Shown piece after piece: positions 8,118-15,349 of a stretch of DNA of 37,499 nt; positions within the stretch are counted from its first letter, which is position 1; every line of letters begins with the position of its first letter. Below the pieces are notes generated by a model that was given only the letters and a program-made list of their open reading frames with translations, was not told the origin of the DNA and did no database searches. Location of the stretch: positions 1 to 37,499 of the forward strand of contig NZ_RAHH01000041.1 of NCBI RefSeq assembly GCF_003602095.1, written 5' to 3'. This stretch comes from Rahnella woolbedingensis (GTDB lineage Bacteria; Pseudomonadota; Gammaproteobacteria; Enterobacterales; Enterobacteriaceae). The position numbers and the translations under genes were made by a program.

Positions 8118-8153
8118 TAAAAACAAAAAAGCCTCCCACATCCGGGGAGGCTT
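8118..8153 (-). terminator. Terminator of the pirin gene
   Basis: AAGCCTCCC (8129-8137) pairs with GGGAGGCTT (8145-8153). On the minus strand the stem is followed by TTTTTGTTTTT-like sequence. It sits just past the pirin stop codon. Confidence 0.88.
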
Positions 8154-8166
8154 GGTTCTATTACAA

Positions 8167-8892
8167 TCAACGGCTTGGGTGATTCACTTCTACCGGACGC
8201 AAATCAAACAGCAACACTTCTGCCTGATCCCCTTCGGTGAACGTCAGTTTATCTTCCTGACGAACCCGCGCACCGTCGCCGGTTCTGAACTCAATCCCGT
8301 TCACTTTGATACTGCCGCGTGCCACGTGAATATAGGCATAACGGTTCGGGTCAAGGTCTACTGTCGCCTGCTCTGCACCGTCAAAGAAACCGGCGTAAAT
8401 CTTCATATCCTGGCGAACGGTCAGTGAGCCGTCGGTACCTTGCGGTGAAACCACCAGACGGAATTTCCCGCGCTTATCGGCCTCAGCCACGGATACCTGC
8501 TGGTATCCCGGTGCGGTGCCGTTTTCCGCAGGTACAATCCAGATTTGCAGGAAATGCACCCCTTCGTCGCCAGAATTGTTGAACTCACTGTGCGTCACGC
8601 CGGAGCCTGCGCTCATCAGCTGTACATCGCCAGGGACAATCACTGAGCCGGTACCCATCGAATCTTTATGTGCCAGTGCGCCTTCCAGTACATAAGAGAT
8701 AATTTCCATGTTGCTGTGTGGGTGGGCGCCAAAGCCGCGACCTGCTGCGACCTGATCATCGTTGATGACCAGCAGGTCAGAGAAACCGACCTGTTTTGGA
8801 TCCCAGTAACTGGCGAAAGAGAATGTGTGACGGGAATGCAACCAGCCGTGGTCACCTAAGCCGCGTTGTTCAGAGAGACGTTGTTCGATCAT
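8167..8892 (-). CDS. Pirin family protein, YhhW-like (quercetin 2,3-dioxygenase type)
   Basis: This is a cytosolic bicupin metalloprotein. E. coli YhhW and human pirin cleave quercetin in vitro; the natural substrate is unsettled. The 241 residues hold an N-terminal pirin cupin and a C-terminal second cupin. All four metal ligands known for YhhW fall at the same residue numbers: His57, His59 (FGAHPH), His101 and Glu103 (GVTHSE). The length matches YhhW (about 231). It is divergent from a LysR regulator over about 150 bp, a common arrangement for a regulator and its target, so quinone or flavonoid-linked induction is a reasonable inference. It ends at its own terminator. It is probably a paralog rather than the E. 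coli yhhW ortholog, so I give no symbol. Confidence 0.92.
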   Translation of the reverse strand: MIEQRLSEQRGLGDHGWLHSRHTFSFASYWDPKQVGFSDLLVINDDQVAAGRGFGAHPHSNMEIISYVLEGALAHKDSMGTGSVIVPGDVQLMSAGSGVTHSEFNNSGDEGVHFLQIWIVPAENGTAPGYQQVSVAEADKRGKFRLVVSPQGTDGSLTVRQDMKIYAGFFDGAEQATVDLDPNRYAYIHVARGSIKVNGIEFRTGDGARVRQEDKLTFTEGDQAEVLLFDLRPVEVNHPSR

Positions 8893-9044
8893 GGTGTACT
8901 CCTCAGTGTGTCAGGGAGGAAGTGCGTTTGCGCTTCCGATGAACAGAGAATACACGTAAACTAATTTGCTCATCAATGCGGTGGTTTGACTATCACTGTC
9001 ACGGTTAAGTTGACAATAACGCAACGTTAAAAGAGGGAAAAGTG

Positions 9045-9941
9045 ATGCAGATTGAAGATCTTCGTATTTTTGTCGCGGTGATTAAAGCCGGAAGTTTCAC
9101 TGCCGCGGCCGAACAGCTGTTGTTGTCAAAACAATACGTCAGCCGCCGTATGGCCGCGCTGGAAGCGGGACTGAATGCCCGTCTGCTCAACCGCAATACC
9201 CGCAAACTCTCTGTCACCGAATCCGGCCAGCTGTTTGCCGGGCATGCGCAGCGCATCCTCGACGATATTGAAGAAGCCGAGCGGGCGGTGTCGCAAAAGC
9301 GTCAGGTGTTGCAGGGTTCTTATCGCCTGAGTATTCCAATGTCATTTGGTATCAGCCACCTTTCGCCGCTGATTGCAGAATTTCTGGGGCAACATCCGGC
9401 GATTCAGTTTCAGGTGGAGCTGGTGGATCGGTATGTCGATCTGGTCGGTGAAGGATTTGATATCGCGCTGCGCATCGGCAATCTGGCGGATTCTTCGCTG
9501 GTGGCGCGCCGTCTCGGTGAACTGAAGCGGGTGATCTGCTGTAGCCCGCAGTATCTGGAACGCATGGGCACGCCGCAAACGCCGGAAGACCTGTTGCAGC
9601 ATCAGTGTCTGCGTTATGGCCGCGAAGGGCAGACTGGCTGGGAACTGGATCATAACGGCAAGCGCCGGTTATTCGAAGTGCGTGGCCCAATTCTGAGCAA
9701 CAACGGCGAAGTGCTGCGCGATGCCGCCGTGGCCGGACTCGGGCTGGTGTTGTTGCCGGAATTTATCGTCGGACCGGCGTTGCAATACGGCGCGCTGGTG
9801 CGGGTGCTGGAGGATTTTCACCCCGGTGCGCTGGATCTGCACGCCATCTATCCGCAGCATCGTCAGCGCAGCGAAGTCACCCGCGTGTTTCTGGACTTTT
9901 TACAAGAACGCCTTAAAGCACAGCGTGTCTCTGCGGCGTAA
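9045..9941 (+). CDS. LysR-family transcriptional regulator
   Basis: This is a DNA-binding regulator of 298 residues. The N-terminal winged helix-turn-helix covers about residues 1-60 (core FTAAAEQLLLSKQYVSRRMA, then LNARLLNRNTRKLSVTESG), followed by a linker helix and a periplasmic-binding-like effector domain from about 90 to 290. I chose ATG at 9045 because the GAGG at 9034-9037 is seven bases away; a GTG immediately before (9042) would add one residue. The subgroup resembles CrgA/DmlR-type regulators. It is divergent from the pirin gene and probably regulates it and itself through the shared intergenic region. The effector is not deducible. Confidence 0.92.
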   Translation: MQIEDLRIFVAVIKAGSFTAAAEQLLLSKQYVSRRMAALEAGLNARLLNRNTRKLSVTESGQLFAGHAQRILDDIEEAERAVSQKRQVLQGSYRLSIPMSFGISHLSPLIAEFLGQHPAIQFQVELVDRYVDLVGEGFDIALRIGNLADSSLVARRLGELKRVICCSPQYLERMGTPQTPEDLLQHQCLRYGREGQTGWELDHNGKRRLFEVRGPILSNNGEVLRDAAVAGLGLVLLPEFIVGPALQYGALVRVLEDFHPGALDLHAIYPQHRQRSEVTRVFLDFLQERLKAQRVSAA

Positions 9942-10092
9942 TCTGCGCCGCATAAAAGCCAGAAATTAACCCTGCCTCACACTTTTTTTGCCATCACACA
10001 AAAATCCAGTATTTCGTAGGTTTTGCATCGTTTTTTCCTATAAAAACTGCCGTACTTTTAGGTTACGCAAACGTTAACTGAAGGGGCGTGAA

Positions 10093-10860
10093 ATGAACAA
10101 TTCATCTGAACAGTACCTGGACGCACTGGGCGCCACACAACCGCTGACACCGGCACAGCGCGATGAGCTGGAGACCCGCGGTTACATTGTTATTCATAAT
10201 GTTATCGACAAAGACTGGCTGGAAGATATGCGCACATCCTTTGATTCACTGGTGGAAAAAGAGGGCGATAATCTGGCCGTTGAACATCATCAGGAAGCCA
10301 CGGCGACCCGCATTGCTAACATGATTAACAAGGGCACGGTGTGGGAAAAGGTGTGGTCGCATCCGCTGATCTTGTCCGTCTGTCATCATATTTTCCAGAG
10401 CGCGTTCAAGGTATCCAGCCTGAACGGTCGTGAAGCGCTGCACCACGGCGGACACCAGCCACTGCATGCGGACTGGAAAAAGCCGCGCCCGGATTTCCCT
10501 AAGGTGCATCTGGTGAACGCTATCGTGGCGATTGATGATTTGAGCGCAGCCAACGGCGCACCGCGCATCATTCCGGGCACCCACCATCGCCCGGAACTGC
10601 CGGAAGATGTGCTGGCCGACGTGGGTCTGCCGCATCCGGATGAAGTGGTGTTTGAGGCACCGGCAGGCAGCGTGATGATCTACAACGCGCACGCCTGGCA
10701 CGGCGGCACCAATAACCAGATCGGCACACGCCGTCGCGTGTTGCACAGTTTGTATATCGACCGCGAAGATGCGCAGCAGCAGGATCAGCGCAAATGGCTC
10801 AAGCCTGAAACCGCCAGCCGTCTGACGCAGGCACAGAAATGGCTGCTCGACGTTCTGTAA
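10093..10860 (+). CDS. PhyH (phytanoyl-CoA dioxygenase) family Fe(II)/2-oxoglutarate oxygenase
   Basis: This is a non-haem iron oxygenase that would hydroxylate a small molecule with 2-oxoglutarate as co-substrate. The 255 residues fold as one jelly roll. The iron triad is visible: His125 and Asp127 in HAD, with the distal His203 in AWHGGTN; the arginine cluster at 213-215 should bind 2-oxoglutarate. There is no signal peptide. The family covers very different substrates (phytanoyl-CoA, ectoine, chlorinated or antibiotic intermediates), so the substrate is unknown. It has its own terminator and is followed 80 bp later by an AraC regulator in the same direction. A GGGGCG ribosome site precedes the ATG. 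Confidence 0.88.
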   Translation: MNNSSEQYLDALGATQPLTPAQRDELETRGYIVIHNVIDKDWLEDMRTSFDSLVEKEGDNLAVEHHQEATATRIANMINKGTVWEKVWSHPLILSVCHHIFQSAFKVSSLNGREALHHGGHQPLHADWKKPRPDFPKVHLVNAIVAIDDLSAANGAPRIIPGTHHRPELPEDVLADVGLPHPDEVVFEAPAGSVMIYNAHAWHGGTNNQIGTRRRVLHSLYIDREDAQQQDQRKWLKPETASRLTQAQKWLLDVL

Positions 10861-10878
10861 GCCAGTTCTCGTCTCAGT

Positions 10879-10908
10879 AAGCCTGGTCTGCGGATCAGGC
10901 TTTTTTTT
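10879..10908 (+). terminator. Terminator of the PhyH-family gene
   Basis: AAGCCTG (10879-10885) pairs with CAGGCTT (10896-10902), followed by a T tract to 10908. Confidence 0.88.
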
Positions 10909-10941
10909 GTTATTCTGAAAAGAAATAACTGAGACAACGCC

Positions 10942-11790
10942 ATGCTGCCAGACGTGATAGAAACACTTTTCCGGTCGGTTTCAGGCAGCGATGCGTTCGC
11001 CATCCGGTTCCCTGATAATTCCCAGCCGCCGCCTGAACTGGCGTCGGTGGTCAGTTTCCCGCGTATTGAATTTGTGATCGAAGGCGAAGTCCGTGACCGC
11101 AGCGTGCTGGCGGAAAAAGGTCTGCTGCGCGAAGGGGATGCTATTTACATTCCCGGCGGAAAATGGAACCTGACTGTCTGGCAGCGGCCAGCCATTTTGC
11201 TCAGCATTCTGTTCAGTAAAGAAAAGCTCGGGTTCAGTTTGCAGTTCTGGGACGGGGAAAAATTTACCGGCACCGATAAGCAGAGCGTTCCGCGCCTCGG
11301 GCCGCGTGTCGGGTCGTTTCTGTTGCAGACCATGAATGAAATTGTCTCGAATCCGGATGACCAGCAAACCGCCCGCTGCGTGGTGGCAGGGCTGCTGAGT
11401 CACTGTCAGGAACAGCTGGCTAACCGCGCGCAAATCCTCTCCCGCAGCGGCGCATTGTTTGAAGTGATCAAAAAGTACATCGAAGAAAATGCCTCGCTGC
11501 CCCTGACGCGGGAAAACGTCGCGAAGCGTTTTCACATCACCCCCAATTATCTTTCCCATCTGTTTCGCAAATCCGGCAACATTGGCTTTAGCGAATATCT
11601 CAATCATGTCAGGCTGGAAAGGGCGAAGCTGCTGTTAAAAGGCTACGAACTGAAAATCAAAGAAGTGGCGACCAGCTGCGGCTTTGTCGACAGTAACTAT
11701 TTTTGCCGTGTTTTCAGGAAAAGTACCGCCCGGTCTCCCTCACAATACCGCAGCCAGTGGCTGAGTCAGTTGCCGGAACGTAAATCCTGA
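10942..11790 (+). CDS. AraC-family transcriptional regulator
   Basis: This is a 282-residue regulator. Residues about 1-165 form a cupin-like AraC N-terminal domain (EGDAIYIPGGKWNL), and about 180-275 the double helix-turn-helix: NVAKRFHITPNYLSHLFRK, then IKEVATSCGFVDSNYFCRVF, with the final SPSQYR signature. It lies between the PhyH gene and an alcohol dehydrogenase, 107 bp before the latter and in the same direction. Regulation of the dehydrogenase, in the manner of yqhC for yqhD, is a sensible guess; the PhyH gene is the alternative target. Effector unknown. Confidence 0.9.
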   Translation: MLPDVIETLFRSVSGSDAFAIRFPDNSQPPPELASVVSFPRIEFVIEGEVRDRSVLAEKGLLREGDAIYIPGGKWNLTVWQRPAILLSILFSKEKLGFSLQFWDGEKFTGTDKQSVPRLGPRVGSFLLQTMNEIVSNPDDQQTARCVVAGLLSHCQEQLANRAQILSRSGALFEVIKKYIEENASLPLTRENVAKRFHITPNYLSHLFRKSGNIGFSEYLNHVRLERAKLLLKGYELKIKEVATSCGFVDSNYFCRVFRKSTARSPSQYRSQWLSQLPERKS

Positions 11791-11858
11791 ACATGCAGGT
11801 TGGCAGGATCAGGCAAGAAATAAAGAGAACTGTGGCTTGTTGCTGCGGGCTTTAAATC

Positions 11859-11864
11859 TATAGT
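11859..11864 (+). promoter_or_regulatory. Candidate -10 of the alcohol dehydrogenase gene
   Basis: TATAGT lies 33 bp before the ATG and 20 bp before the AGGAG ribosome site (11885-11889). No good -35 is found at normal spacing, which would suit an activator such as the upstream AraC protein. Confidence 0.4.
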
Positions 11865-11896
11865 AAATGGGTCATTAACGACTCAGGAGCTGACTG

Positions 11897-12955
11897 ATGA
11901 AAACTGTTGGATTTGCGGCCTACGATCCTAAAAAACCGCTTGCCCCGTACGCCTTTGAGCGTCGCGGCCTGCGTGATAACGATGTGGCAATGGAAATTCT
12001 GTACTGCGGTGTCTGCCATTCAGATTTGCATACGGCGAGAAATGACTGGGGCTGGAGCTATTATCCGATTGTTCCCGGCCATGAGATTGTCGGACGCGTG
12101 ACCCGGATTGGGAGTCAGGTCAGCCGTTACAAGATTGGCGATCATGTCGCGGTCGGTTGCATGGTGGACAGCTGTCAGGAATGCGATCAGTGTAAAAAAG
12201 GCGAAGAACAGCTGTGTCGTGAAGGGAATACCGGGACGTATGCCGGGTATGACCGTTTCACCAAAGAACCGACGCAGGGCGGATATTCCAAGCATTTAGT
12301 GGTGCGCGAAGAGTTCTGTCTGCGTATGCCGGAAGGGTTAGATCTTTCCAAAGCGGCGCCATTGCTGTGTGCCGGGATCACCACCTGGTCGCCGCTGAAA
12401 ACCTGGAACGTCAAACCGGGCAGCCGTGTGGGCGTGATTGGTCTGGGCGGTCTGGGCCATATGGCAGTGAAACTGGCGGTCGGACTGGGTGCGGATGTCA
12501 CCGTGGTCAGCCGTTCGAATGCCAAAGAAGCAGATGCCCTGGCGCTGGGCGCGAACCGTTTGCTGGTCAGCGCGGACAGCGATGCGATGGCACAGTCACA
12601 CGATCATTTCGATTTAATCATCGATACCGTGCCGGTAAAACATGACATCACGCCGTACCTGCCGTTGCTGGATGTGGATGGCACACTGGTGCTGGTCGGG
12701 CAGGTCGGGCCGATGGATGAATTCAACACCGTTCCGTTGCTGCTGGGCCGTCGCCGCGTGGCCGGTTCGCCCATCGGCGGGATCCGCGAAACCCAGGAAA
12801 TGCTCGATTTCTGCGCCGAGAAAAACATTCTGCCGGACTGTGAAATGATCCGTATGGATGAGATTAACGAAGCGTTCGAGCGCATGGAAAAAGCTGATGT
12901 GCGTTATCGTTTCGTAATCGATATGGCGTCTCTGGAAGCACCTGCGGCGGTGTGA
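11897..12955 (+). CDS. Zinc-dependent NAD(P)-alcohol dehydrogenase, YahK/cinnamyl-alcohol type
   Basis: This is a cytosolic medium-chain dehydrogenase that most likely reduces aldehydes with NADPH. Catalytic zinc ligands: Cys40 (GVCHSD), His62 (PGHE) and Cys158 (LLCAG). Structural zinc ligands: Cys93, Cys96, Cys99 and Cys107. The nucleotide-binding loop is GLGGLG at 182-187. The 352 residues match the family. Sequence words such as CGVCHSDLH, VPGHEIVGRV, PLLCAGIT and RFVID place it with E. coli YahK, an NADPH-dependent aldehyde reductase of broad range. It follows an AraC regulator and has its own terminator. Role: probable aldehyde detoxification; the real substrate is not deducible. Confidence 0.93.
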   Translation: MKTVGFAAYDPKKPLAPYAFERRGLRDNDVAMEILYCGVCHSDLHTARNDWGWSYYPIVPGHEIVGRVTRIGSQVSRYKIGDHVAVGCMVDSCQECDQCKKGEEQLCREGNTGTYAGYDRFTKEPTQGGYSKHLVVREEFCLRMPEGLDLSKAAPLLCAGITTWSPLKTWNVKPGSRVGVIGLGGLGHMAVKLAVGLGADVTVVSRSNAKEADALALGANRLLVSADSDAMAQSHDHFDLIIDTVPVKHDITPYLPLLDVDGTLVLVGQVGPMDEFNTVPLLLGRRRVAGSPIGGIRETQEMLDFCAEKNILPDCEMIRMDEINEAFERMEKADVRYRFVIDMASLEAPAAV

Positions 12956-12982
12956 CTGAATGATTAACCACGCACAAATAAC

Positions 12983-13012
12983 AATGGCTCCTTAATAAGG
13001 AGCCATTTTTTT
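12983..13012 (+). terminator. Terminator between the dehydrogenase and the EamA gene
   Basis: AATGGCTCCTTA (12983-12994) and TAAGGAGCCATT (12996-13007) are a perfect 12-bp palindrome followed by T7. It works well for the plus strand. The tract on the other strand is broken by G, so termination of the convergent EamA gene would be weaker. It touches the EamA stop codon at 13011. Confidence 0.9.
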
Positions 13013-13937
13013 ACGCAGAAACCGGCAACGGGCCGCGTCTTTTCAGGGGGACGGTGATGAAAATCAGGCACAGCACCACCAGCCCGATACCTGTCCAGCC
13101 CAGTGCGGGCAGCCGTTCCCCGACAATCAGCACCGCTAGCACCGCCGCGACGGCCGGTTCCAGCAGGGTGATGGTGGTCGCCATACTGGCCGGGATCCGC
13201 GCCAGTGCGTAACCGAAACAGACATAGCCGACGAACATCGGGATCAGCGCCATATATGCGCCGACCGCCGCGTTATTCCACGACGCCAGCAGCGGTGCGC
13301 CGGTGGCGAACAGCACCGGCATCAGAAATACGCCGCCGAGCCCGAAAGTGGCGCCCATCGCGGCGCGTGAGCCGATGCCGCGCTGCATCAAATGACGCGC
13401 TGCCCAGGAATAGAGGGCGTAAGTCAGACCGGCAATCAGCCCCAGCCCGATGCCCGCAATCACGCCGGAACTCTGATCGCGTGTTGCATGACCCGCGCTT
13501 TCCGCCACGCACAGTAAAACCATGCCCGCTACGCCGATGGCCGCACCGGTCATCCAGCGTCGCGACAGACGTTGCCCGTCGAGCGAAAACTCAATCAGTG
13601 CCGATAGCAGCGGGGCGGAACCGATGGAAATCACCGTGCCTACCGTGACACCGGCCAGATGCATGGAGGCGTAAAACGCCAGCGGATAGATGCCTACCGC
13701 CAGCGCGCCGGTCAGCAACATGCGCCAGTTCTGAAGAAATCTGTGGCGGCTGGCAATAATGCTTTTCGCGGAAATCAGCGCCTGCAATAATCCGCCCAGA
13801 CCCATTGCCACCGCGCCGATGGCCAGCGGGCTGACGTCGGGTGCAAAGGTTGCAGCGGTGCCGGTCGAACCCCATAAAACGGAAGCGAACAGGACGGCGA
13901 GGATCCCCAACAGGCGTTCCCTGCGGGCGACTATCAT
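13011..13937 (-). CDS. EamA/DMT-superfamily exporter
   Basis: This is an inner-membrane drug/metabolite transporter with about ten hydrophobic helices over 308 residues, arranged as two EamA repeats: the first around 10-140 (SVLWGSTGTAATF, then YPLAFYASMHLAGV), the second around 155-295 (LTYALYSWAARHL, then LLEPAVAAVLAVLIVGERL). The conserved glutamate near the end of each repeat (E in LLEP and GER) is present. Its ATG overlaps the TetR stop codon by ATGA, so the two form a translationally coupled pair with the regulator first. The usual logic is that the regulator senses a toxic ligand and the pump removes it. Substrate unknown. Confidence 0.9.
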   Translation of the reverse strand: MIVARRERLLGILAVLFASVLWGSTGTAATFAPDVSPLAIGAVAMGLGGLLQALISAKSIIASRHRFLQNWRMLLTGALAVGIYPLAFYASMHLAGVTVGTVISIGSAPLLSALIEFSLDGQRLSRRWMTGAAIGVAGMVLLCVAESAGHATRDQSSGVIAGIGLGLIAGLTYALYSWAARHLMQRGIGSRAAMGATFGLGGVFLMPVLFATGAPLLASWNNAAVGAYMALIPMFVGYVCFGYALARIPASMATTITLLEPAVAAVLAVLIVGERLPALGWTGIGLVVLCLIFITVPLKRRGPLPVSA

Positions 13938-14521
13938 GATGCCTCCATCATTTCAGCGGCCATGTCCATCGCCTGACGGACGCACCTGCCGTTACCTTCA
14001 AGTCCGGCACGCGTAATCGCGCCTTCCAGCAGAAACGAGAAATGACGCGCCATCAGCTGTGCTTTGGCAACATCCGCAGGAAAAAGCTCACCAAGATGCG
14101 CGGTCACGATCGCTTCCACCTGTTCTTTATGCCCGCGAACCGCAACCCTTCCGGGTGCACCGGCGGGCAGTTCAGCGGCGGCGTTAAGCAGGCCGCAGCC
14201 ACGAAATCCGCGTTCGTAAGAAAACTCCGCGTGGTCGTCGTAGGCCTGAAAAACGGCCAGGACTTTCTCTTTGGGCGTGACCGCGTTTTCCAGTCTGCGG
14301 GCATAGAGTTGCAGCCATTCGTCGTGGCGGATTTCGATATACGTCGCCACCAGTTCTGCCTTGGATTCGAAGTTGTTGTAGAGACTTTTTTTCGCCACAC
14401 CGGCTCTTTTGATAATGGCGTCGATACCGGTGGCGGCGATGCCGTCGTTATAAAACAGCACCCGTGCCGCGCCCAGAAGGCGATCGCGGGCGCTTTGTGG
14501 TGAAAAGTCTGAGGTGGACAT
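13934..14521 (-). CDS. TetR/AcrR-family repressor
   Basis: This is a 195-residue regulator. The N-terminal helix-turn-helix lies at about 10-55 (RDRLLGAARVLFYNDG, then IDAIIKRAGVAKKSLYNNF), followed by an all-helical ligand-binding and dimer domain. It is the first gene of a two-gene operon with the EamA exporter. A dyad over the -10 of its promoter (AGTAG, 10 bp, CTACT at 14548-14567) is a candidate autorepression operator. Ligand unknown. Confidence 0.92.
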   Translation of the reverse strand: MSTSDFSPQSARDRLLGAARVLFYNDGIAATGIDAIIKRAGVAKKSLYNNFESKAELVATYIEIRHDEWLQLYARRLENAVTPKEKVLAVFQAYDDHAEFSYERGFRGCGLLNAAAELPAGAPGRVAVRGHKEQVEAIVTAHLGELFPADVAKAQLMARHFSFLLEGAITRAGLEGNGRCVRQAMDMAAEMMEAS

Positions 14522-14547
14522 AAGCCTTCTCGTCGCAATGGATTTGC

Positions 14548-14580
14548 AGTAGGTATACCAGTCTACTTACTAATTGTAAA
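14548..14580 (-). promoter_or_regulatory. TetR-EamA promoter with overlapping dyad operator
   Basis: The minus strand has TTTACA (14575-14580), 17 bp, TATACC (14552-14557). AGTAG (14548-14552) and CTACT (14563-14567) form an inverted repeat across the -10, the usual position for a self-repressing TetR protein. The repeat is imperfect in the interior. Confidence 0.6.
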
Positions 14581-14721
14581 GTCATGGAGTGACGAGAGAA
14601 AGTGACGATTTTGCCCGTGCCTTTATTGTGGGAAAGGGACATAATCCGGCAAAAGCCGAGTAGAGACAGCAGGTTGGACTCATCCGGCGGGCAGCATTGT
14701 CGTTAACTTTAGGAGAGTAAT

Positions 14722-15150
14722 ATGATTCATGAATGGCTGAACGCCCTACACCTTATCGCGGGCGTGTTGTGGATTGGCGGTCTGCTGTCGCTGGCGCTGG
14801 TCAGCGTAGTGTTTCGCAATGCAGGTGCGGGCGCAAACGACGGCCTGCGGACGCTGGCCGTCACCGTGCAAAAATGGAACCGCTGTATCACCAGTCCGGC
14901 GATGCTCCTGCTGTGGGTGGCGGGTATCTGGATGATTGTCAGTCACGGCCAGTTCCCGCACGCGTGGTTGCTGATCAAAATGGTGGTGGTGCTGGTGCTT
15001 TCCGCACTACACGGTCTGCTTTCCGGCAACTTACGTCGTCTGGCCAGCGGTCAGCCCGCCAAGGATTTTGCTCTGGTGCGCAAAGCCGGAAGCATGATTG
15101 TCATTGGCGTCATCATCATCGGCATTATGGCCATCATCCGGCCTTTTTAA
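14722..15150 (+). CDS. Small four-helix membrane protein, CopD/HemJ-like
   Basis: This is an inner-membrane protein of 142 residues with four hydrophobic segments (about 8-30, 58-75, 82-100 and 123-140). The start has ALHLIAGVLWIGGL with His10, and the third helix has LLIKMVVVLVLSALHG with Lys86 and His97; these echo the conserved His and Lys positions of HemJ-type protoporphyrinogen oxidases and the haem/copper CopD fold. Gammaproteobacteria of this group normally use HemG, so a true HemJ role is doubtful; a haem- or copper-binding membrane protein of unknown role is safer. It has an AGGAGAG ribosome site and a terminator, and appears monocistronic. Confidence 0.75.
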   Translation: MIHEWLNALHLIAGVLWIGGLLSLALVSVVFRNAGAGANDGLRTLAVTVQKWNRCITSPAMLLLWVAGIWMIVSHGQFPHAWLLIKMVVVLVLSALHGLLSGNLRRLASGQPAKDFALVRKAGSMIVIGVIIIGIMAIIRPF

Positions 15151-15195
15151 GCCTCTGATTTTTAAACAGAGCACAGCCAGATTTAAGGCAAACCC

Positions 15196-15220
15196 ATCCA
15201 CGTGAAAGCGTGGATTTTTT
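15196..15220 (+). terminator. Terminator after the CopD/HemJ-like gene
   Basis: ATCCACG (15196-15202) pairs with CGTGGAT (15209-15215) and T6 follows. Confidence 0.88.
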
Positions 15221-15349
15221 ATGTAGGCAGGTACAGGTTTTCTATAGTGATTAATAGTCAGGTATGTTTTGTTACAATCTTGAATCTGGTGCAAGAATTT
15301 GCAGCGTATAAAATGGTGTTTTGAAAAACGCTGAGCTGTTGATTTAACG

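Noticed and set aside
14042..14503. 153-codon frame antisense to the TetR gene
   Set aside because: The TetR gene has a clear HTH domain and start/stop overlap with EamA; the antisense frame has no recognisable domain.
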